This document shows, one piece after another, positions 7,051 through 10,785 of a stretch of DNA of 10,785 bases. A model generated the notes under the pieces. The model was not told the origin of the DNA and made no database searches. It saw nothing but the letters and a program-made list of their open reading frames with translations. Source of the stretch: JAJRZX01 sp964407495 (GTDB lineage: Bacteria; Desulfobacterota; GWC2-55-46; JADFVP01); NCBI GenBank assembly GCA_964407495.1, contig CAYOVP010000063.1:1-10785 (forward strand). The letters run 5' to 3'. Both the position numbers and the translations under genes were made by a program. Position 1 is the stretch's first letter. Each line of letters starts with the position of its first letter.

Positions 7051-7138
7051 AAGAGACGCCATCGCCCGCTACCCTGGCACTGAGGCCCCAAGATTCTCTA
7101 CATGGCCCGGTGCTCGGGAACAGGCGGCGACGTCTCTT
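7051..7138 (-). promoter_or_regulatory. thrS leader stem-loop
   Basis: On the minus-strand RNA, 7123-7138 (AAGAGACGUCGCCGCC) pairs with 7051-7066 (GGCGAUGGCGUCUCUU): 15 of 16 positions pair, two as G-U, enclosing a 56-nt loop. On the plus strand the two G-U pairs would become C-A mismatches, so the pairing fits RNA made from the minus strand. The stem ends 27 nt before the thrS ATG at 7023 and would bury the alternative ATG at 7062. E. coli thrS is repressed by ThrRS binding a structured leader. A T-box is not supported, as no conserved T-box sequence is seen. The specific mechanism is unknown. Confidence 0.45.
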
Positions 7139-7143
7139 AAAAC

Positions 7144-7218
7144 TGGTAGGCACGGGCGGTTTCGAACCGCCGACCTCTACCGTGTCAAGGTAGCGCTCTC
7201 CCACTGAGCTACGCGCCT
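7144..7218 (-). tRNA. tRNA-Val (GAC anticodon)
   Basis: The 75-nt cloverleaf reads directly: a 7-bp acceptor stem (AGGCGCG with CGTGCCT, one G-U), U8-A9, D stem GCTC/GAGC, anticodon stem CTACC/GGTAG with loop TTGACAC (anticodon GAC), variable loop AGGTC, and T stem GGCGG/CCGCC with loop TTCGAAA. Discriminator A and a genome-encoded CCA follow. It decodes GUC, and by the usual bacterial rules also GUU. It lies downstream of the only strong promoter in the region and 120 nt upstream of thrS, so it is probably cotranscribed with the operon and released by RNase processing. Confidence 0.95.
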
Positions 7219-7323
7219 GAAGAACGTCCGGGGCAAAGGGCCCGAACAAAGTTGAGACAATAAAAAAAACGCCCGAAAAGGGACTCCGGGGCAACCTTCA
7301 AAACCTCAACGGTATAAAGGTGT
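7219..7323 (-). promoter_or_regulatory. structured leader of the tRNA-Val/thrS transcript
   Basis: Between the promoter and the tRNA lie about 100 nt of leader. GUUGAGGU (7303-7310) can pair with GUCUCAAC (7251-7258) over 8 bp with two wobble pairs, enclosing a terminator-like hairpin. A 10-bp direct repeat, TCCGGGGCAA on the plus strand, occurs at 7227-7236 and 7285-7294. GCCCGAA is repeated at 7240-7246 and 7271-7277. The repeats allow alternative pairings. This could be a processed tRNA leader or an attenuation region; the sequence alone does not decide. Confidence 0.35.
7262..7293 (-). terminator. weak terminator-like hairpin with U8 tail in the leader
   Basis: On the minus-strand RNA, UGCCC (7289-7293) can pair with GGGCG (7270-7274) around a 14-nt loop, and a smaller CCC/GGG hairpin is an alternative. 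Eight uridines follow (7262-7269). The stem is only about 5 bp, so termination would be inefficient. As it lies downstream of the promoter and upstream of the tRNA, it would act as an attenuator rather than end an upstream gene. Confidence 0.35.
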
Positions 7324-7329
7324 TATAAA

Positions 7330-7357
7330 ATATTATCATAAACGGGACGGGTGTCAA
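7330..7357 (-). promoter_or_regulatory. sigma70-type promoter for tRNA-Val and the thrS operon
   Basis: The minus strand has a perfect -35 TTGACA (7352-7357), a 16-bp spacer and a -10 TAATAT (7330-7335, 4 of 6 to consensus) in a sharply AT-rich patch. Transcription would start near 7323. No gene lies upstream on this strand for several hundred bases, which supports this as the operon promoter. Confidence 0.65.
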
Positions 7358-7370
7358 GAGAAATGAGGGA

Positions 7371-7402
7371 GGGAGGCCTTTTCACGGGTGAAAGGGCCTC
7401 CC
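7371..7402. repeat. long near-perfect inverted repeat upstream of the operon promoter
   Basis: Bases 7371-7384 pair with 7389-7402 around a 4-nt CGGG loop: 14 bp with a single T-G pair; the loop-closing bases could add one more. The T-G position is a wobble on plus-strand RNA but an A-C mismatch on minus-strand RNA. No T-run follows on either strand, so it is not a standard terminator. It sits 14 bp upstream of the -35 of the thrS operon promoter, between divergent transcription units. It could be a protein-binding operator, a stable stem in an unannotated plus-strand RNA, or a palindromic repeat element. Confidence 0.6.
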
Positions 7403-7758
7403 CGGTGTTGCGGATATCATGGAAGGAGGGGGTGGCGGGTCTTCTTCCAAGGTGAAGAAGCAAGGTGCGGAAGAAAAAAAATCATCGGGAATAATAGGAT
7501 CCACGCTTTTGTCGTTATCATGCCTGCGGCTTCAGAGATGATACGGCCTTTATCTTTTTTCCTGATTACAGTGCCATTCTACAGGGTTGTATATTAAAGA
7601 ATTATTAGAAGAGAGGGATATTGTAAAAAAACTTTCAGAAAGCCCCCTTCTCTCCTTGCTGGAATTCAGGCCTTGCCTCGTGCTATATTGTTACGACCCG
7701 GTTAGATACGGGAAGCAGACAGGCCCAAACAAGGAGCACCAAGAGCCCCCTTGCCTCC
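7403..7758. other. intergenic stretch without a convincing gene
   Basis: This AT-enriched stretch separates the divergent transcription units. It holds a perfect 7-bp inverted repeat CTTCTTC/GAAGAAG at 7441-7460, a 6-bp inverted repeat TATCAT/ATGATA with a 16-nt spacer at 7516-7543, homopolymer A and T runs, and a possible extended -10 promoter at 7681-7689. A reading frame from TTG at 7587 to 7832 overlaps the start of the next gene and resembles no family I know; I do not count it as a gene. Confidence 0.5.
7681..7689 (+). promoter_or_regulatory. possible extended -10 promoter for the AlgX-like gene
   Basis: The sequence TGCTATATT fits the TGnTATAAT extended -10 pattern with one mismatch. 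No good -35 is visible, which is tolerated by extended -10 promoters. Transcription would start near 7696, giving a leader of about 60 nt before the ATG at 7759. Confidence 0.3.
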
Positions 7759-8907
7759 ATGAGAAAGAACCTCATAGTCTTTTTTTTCCTCATCGTATCT
7801 CTGGCCCCTGCAGCAGGGCTCCTCTTCAATGATGGGGACTTCTTCAGGGAGAGGCCCTTTATCGCCCCGCTTCCTCCTCTCACGGCTTCGTCACTACTTG
7901 AAAACAGGTTCTACCGCGGCCTCGAGGATTACATGGGGGACAGGAACCCCCTAAGGGGCAGACTCATAAGGGCAAAGGCCTGGATTGACTTGCGTATCTT
8001 CGGCTCATCTCCCACGCACGAGGTGCATATCGGAAAGGATAACTGGCTCTACTACAGGCCCGCTCTCAGGAGTTACGAGAAGAACGACTGCCCCAGGACG
8101 CGCCAGGCCTATACCCTTGCCAGGCGGCTTCAGAGACTTGAGAATTTTCTTCACGAGGCGGGCAAACGCCTCGTCTTTGTCGTTGCCCCGGACAAGGCAA
8201 CCATATACCCGGAGTATGTGGGAGGGGTGCCCGAAGAGAACATCTGTGGGAAGAGTTTCTACGACCTATTCCTTCTTGCAATGAAGAGGTTCCCGGTAAA
8301 GGGCTTTGTACGTCTCGACAGGGCCCTCATCGAGGCAAAGAAGGACGGCCTCCTGTACTACCGGGGAGGCACGCACTGGAACGACCGGGGAGCGGCTCTC
8401 GCGGCAGGACTAATCCTTGAAAAACTCTCCGGAGAGGGCGAAAACCCAGGTCTGCCGAAGGTAATGTTTGAGGAAAGAGAGATGCTCTGCGAGGACTCCC
8501 CCATGCTCTCTGTTGCCCTCCACGAGCGCGCCCCCTTTGCCAAGAAAATAGAATTCAGCGAAGATGTGACTACCACCGGCATTAAACCCCTCCCCTTCTT
8601 TCCCGGCGAATGGGTGTTGTTGAGGACAAAGGCAGAGCCAAGGTCAAAGAGGCCGCTCTTTCCAAAGGCCATCATTTACAGGGACTCCTTCATGACGGCC
8701 CCGCTAAAGTTCCTTGGGGGGGCTTTCAGCGGGATATACGCGAGATGGAGTCACTTCTTTCCAGAGGCAAGGGGCGCTGACCCCGTGGAATTGCGAAGAT
8801 CAAAGATTGTCATCGTGGAGATTGTGGAGAGGGACCTGCCGCTTCTCACCATAAGGCTAAAGATTTTAGAAGAGATTATTAAAGGGAAGAAGAGAAAGGG
8901 ATTGTAA
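7759..8907 (+). CDS. AlgX/AlgJ-like SGNH-fold O-acetyltransferase family protein
   Basis: The family O-acetylates exopolysaccharides in the periplasm, often with an MBOAT partner (AlgI). Residues 1-22 form a signal or anchor helix (MRKNLIVFFFLIVSLAPAAG), so the rest should be periplasmic. Family segments in order are IGKDNWLYY (91-99), FVVAPDKATIYPEYV (140-154), GGTHWNDRGA (203-212), a YRDSF motif with the likely nucleophile Ser310, and IVIVEIVERDLP near 350-361. In AlgX the catalytic residues are Asp and His of a D-x-H-W motif plus Ser. Here His206 and Ser310 are present but the Asp position is Gly204. The ATG at 7759 is the only standard start in frame. AAGGAG lies 22 nt away, so no well-placed Shine-Dalgarno is seen. 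No MBOAT or polymerase gene is in the window. Its polysaccharide substrate is unknown. Confidence 0.75.
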   Translation: MRKNLIVFFFLIVSLAPAAGLLFNDGDFFRERPFIAPLPPLTASSLLENRFYRGLEDYMGDRNPLRGRLIRAKAWIDLRIFGSSPTHEVHIGKDNWLYYRPALRSYEKNDCPRTRQAYTLARRLQRLENFLHEAGKRLVFVVAPDKATIYPEYVGGVPEENICGKSFYDLFLLAMKRFPVKGFVRLDRALIEAKKDGLLYYRGGTHWNDRGAALAAGLILEKLSGEGENPGLPKVMFEEREMLCEDSPMLSVALHERAPFAKKIEFSEDVTTTGIKPLPFFPGEWVLLRTKAEPRSKRPLFPKAIIYRDSFMTAPLKFLGGAFSGIYARWSHFFPEARGADPVELRRSKIVIVEIVERDLPLLTIRLKILEEIIKGKKRKGL

Positions 8908-8935
8908 GGGGAGGTGTGGAAGATGAAGAGGGGCG

Positions 8936-10678
8936 CTATCTCTGCTGCGCCTGCCTCATCCTCCTTGCGCGCTCGAGTTTGAAGGCAATACGCCGGCTAT
9001 CGGGCATGAGCCCAAGGGCCTCGGCATACTGCACTATGGCCTCGTCGAGCATGCCCTTTCTCATGAAGACATCGCCGAGGTTGTTTCTTATGATGGCCTG
9101 GGTGCCAGGGTTGCTCGTAAGGGCCGCGGCCCTCATAAAGGCTGAGAGGGCCTTGTCGAGTTGTCCTGTCTCGAGGAACTCTACACCAAGGTTATTGAAT
9201 ATCTCGGGCGAATCGGGCGCAAGTTCATAGGCCCTCTTATAGGCCTCTATGGCCTCTTCGTGATGCCCCATGAGGCCAGCGGCTGAGCCGAGATTTATAT
9301 AGACCACCTTGCTGTCCCTTGTCTTGCCGGCAGTATCCTTCCAGAGGGTGTAGTTGTTCTCCCAGACCCTATTTCTGAGTATGGTCTTTGTTGAGAAGGC
9401 CCCGGCTGTCAAGACGATTATCAGTACAAAGACAGATCTTCCCTGTCTCGAGAGGAGCGGCCTCCTCCCTCTCGTCAAGAGATGGTAAAGGAAGGATGAG
9501 ACAAGTATGGAGATACAAGCAGATGGTATGTAGAGGTACCTCTCGGCAAAGACGGCCCCCCTGACACCCACGCCCGGGAAGTAGAGCGCAGGCGAGAGGG
9601 CGGCAAGGGCGAAGAAGACGCAGAAGAGGGCCCTCCTCTCGTATCTCACGAGGAGAAATATGAAGACAGGGACGAAGAGGATAAGGGGCATTAGGCGCAG
9701 AAGACTGTAGTCCTTGATCGAGAGTACGGGGTGAAATGAGTAAAAGATATTGAGGCGCACGGGGTAGAAGTAGATACGGATATACTCGGCCAGAAGGGGC
9801 GGTATGTTCATGAGGTACTGTGTTACTGTGAGAAAGGAACTCTGCTTGTGAGGCACGAAGCCTCCGAGAAAGTGCATCCTGACGAGGATATAGAAAACCA
9901 CCACGAGAAGATAGGGCAGGTATCGGAGGCAGGGGCGGAGCCAGGACCTGGGGTTTAACCTCAAGGCGCCACCTGCGGTGAGATCATAGACAATGATAAC
10001 GCCTATCAACGTGACCGCTGTTTCCTTCAAGAAGAGGCTCAGGGCTGAGAGAAAAACGGAGATACCGAGCAAGACGGTCCTTCGTGCGCCATCCTTACTC
10101 GACGAGGCCCGCATGTAGAGATGAAGGGCCGCGAGATAAAGAAAACTCATGACCAACTCTACCACTCCCGAGGCAGGGGCGACGACGTCTACGTGAACGG
10201 GGTGAACGGCGAAGAGGAGCGCCGCGCCGAAGGCTATGAGGCGTTCACGGCCGAGTCTGGCCACTCCCCATGCCCCTGCCTCCATGCCCTGCGGTTCTGA
10301 TACCCCCTTACCAAGTAATTGAAGGGCAATGAGGTAGACGAGGACCGTATTGGAGAGGTAGACAAGGATATTGGTGAGATGATAGGCCCAGGCCTTCAGG
10401 CCGAAGAGGTGGTACTCGGCCATGAGGACAAGATGGACAAGGGGCCTGTAGTAGTTCGAGTCCGAGCCGAGTTTGAAGCCCCAGAGGTGGGAGGAAAATA
10501 TCTGGGGGATAAAGGCTATGTCACGGATCCATTTGTTCTTGAGTATGAGGAATTCGTCGTCATAGACAAAACCATTGTAGAGGGTGTTGAGAAAGACTGC
10601 AGAGGCCGCGGCCAGAAGTATTATTACAAGTAATACATTTGTATATGAAATTTGTCTGGTTCTACGATACACCATCAT
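8936..10678 (-). CDS. TMTC/DUF1736-like GT-C membrane protein with C-terminal TPR repeats
   Basis: The protein has 580 residues. It has a long polytopic membrane region (about residues 15-430, roughly ten or more hydrophobic segments) and a soluble C-terminal part with about three TPR repeats (about 458-565: NLGSAAGLMGHHEEAIEAYKRA, NNLGVEFLETGQLDKAL, NNLGDVFMRKGMLDEAIVQY). An Asp-Asp pair (FVYDDEF, residues 40-41) sits in the first loop, as in lipid-linked-sugar-dependent GT-C glycosyltransferases. NYYRPLVHL, FAVHPVHVDVV, KETAVT and AERYLYIPS are hallmarks shared with TMTC-type proteins. It may transfer sugars to proteins or polymers at the outer face of the membrane, but bacterial members are poorly characterised. 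The start is one of two adjacent ATGs (10678 or 10675), close after AGG. It converges on the AlgX-like gene with 28 bp between their stops and no obvious terminator there. Confidence 0.8.
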   Translation of the reverse strand: MMVYRRTRQISYTNVLLVIILLAAASAVFLNTLYNGFVYDDEFLILKNKWIRDIAFIPQIFSSHLWGFKLGSDSNYYRPLVHLVLMAEYHLFGLKAWAYHLTNILVYLSNTVLVYLIALQLLGKGVSEPQGMEAGAWGVARLGRERLIAFGAALLFAVHPVHVDVVAPASGVVELVMSFLYLAALHLYMRASSSKDGARRTVLLGISVFLSALSLFLKETAVTLIGVIIVYDLTAGGALRLNPRSWLRPCLRYLPYLLVVVFYILVRMHFLGGFVPHKQSSFLTVTQYLMNIPPLLAEYIRIYFYPVRLNIFYSFHPVLSIKDYSLLRLMPLILFVPVFIFLLVRYERRALFCVFFALAALSPALYFPGVGVRGAVFAERYLYIPSACISILVSSFLYHLLTRGRRPLLSRQGRSVFVLIIVLTAGAFSTKTILRNRVWENNYTLWKDTAGKTRDSKVVYINLGSAAGLMGHHEEAIEAYKRAYELAPDSPEIFNNLGVEFLETGQLDKALSAFMRAAALTSNPGTQAIIRNNLGDVFMRKGMLDEAIVQYAEALGLMPDSRRIAFKLERARRMRQAQQR

Positions 10679-10683
10679 TACCT

Positions 10684-10709
10684 AAAAAAAGGGAGCCGCA
10701 GTGCGGCCC
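10684..10709 (-). terminator. intrinsic-terminator-like hairpin just before the TMTC-like gene
   Basis: On the minus-strand RNA a GCCGC/GCGGC stem with a 3-nt loop, extendable by two G-C pairs past a one-base bulge, is followed by CUCCC and seven uridines. The run ends only a few bases before the start codons at 10678 and 10675. It could end a gene beyond the window edge, or attenuate expression of the downstream gene. Confidence 0.5.
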
Positions 10710-10724
10710 GCGTTGTCTTCGAAA

Positions 10725-10730
10725 AGTATA
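10725..10730 (-). promoter_or_regulatory. possible -10 element upstream of the TMTC-like gene
   Basis: The minus strand reads TATACT (5 of 6 to TATAAT) in AT-rich sequence. No good -35 hexamer is found at 16-18 nt. If used, transcription would start near 10718, and the terminator-like hairpin would lie inside a leader of about 40 nt. The remaining bases up to 10785 show no gene. Confidence 0.25.
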
Positions 10731-10785
10731 TCATGAAAAGACAAAGGAAAATCCCTTTAAATACAGACTTTCAAACGCCCACAGA

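Noticed and set aside
7051..7138. T-box riboswitch upstream of thrS
   Set aside because: No conserved T-box sequence, specifier arrangement or terminator/antiterminator pair was found; only the long stem is supported.
7004..7294. Minus-strand open frame across the tRNA-Val (translation containing SSVGERYLDTVEVGGSKPPVPT)
   Set aside because: This peptide string is the typical spurious translation of a tRNA gene and its surroundings.
7587..7832. 81-codon plus-strand frame starting at TTG
   Set aside because: It overlaps the AlgX-like start by 74 bases in another frame, lacks a ribosome-binding site and resembles no family.
1..10785. CRISPR array, insertion sequence, prophage or defence island
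   Set aside because: No repeat-spacer pattern, transposase, integrase or known defence protein is present. The tRNA has no nearby integrase or duplicated 3' end.

Overview
The window looks like ordinary chromosome of a Gram-negative-type bacterium of moderate GC content. The gene order tRNA-Val, thrS, infC, rpmI, rplT, pheS, pheT and the style of the proteins fit Deltaproteobacteria (Desulfobacterota), Nitrospirota or a related candidate lineage; this placement is inference from gene order and general resemblance, not from a search. Codons such as ATA (Ile) and AGG (Arg) are common in the genes.

Layout. Positions 1-134 are a purine-rich (minus strand) stretch downstream of pheT with no gene. 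From about 7357 down to 135, everything on the minus strand reads as one translation operon: a sigma70-type promoter (7330-7357), a structured leader of about 100 nt, tRNA-Val(GAC), a large leader stem, thrS, infC, rpmI, rplT, pheS and pheT. The gap 7219-7758 holds this promoter and leader, several inverted repeats and a possible promoter for the next gene. At 7759-8907 (+) lies an AlgX/AlgJ-type SGNH O-acetyltransferase-like protein. Convergent to it, at 8936-10678 (-), is a multi-membrane-span GT-C/TMTC-like protein with C-terminal TPR repeats. An intrinsic-terminator-like hairpin sits directly in front of its start codon.

How the genes work together. ThrRS, PheRS alpha and beta, IF3, L35 and L20 supply aminoacyl-tRNAs, initiation and 50S assembly. 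The operon is rich in RNA-level features: an AUA start for infC that overlaps the thrS stop codon, a possible structural switch between infC and rpmI, a long stem just before thrS, and a hairpin in place of a Shine-Dalgarno before pheS. The two right-hand genes are probably envelope or polysaccharide functions, but no full biosynthetic locus is visible.

I see no CRISPR array, insertion sequence, phage or defence gene, and no wholly new protein system. The points most worth checking are the infC start, the infC-rpmI and thrS leader structures, and the altered catalytic Asp position in the AlgX-like protein.
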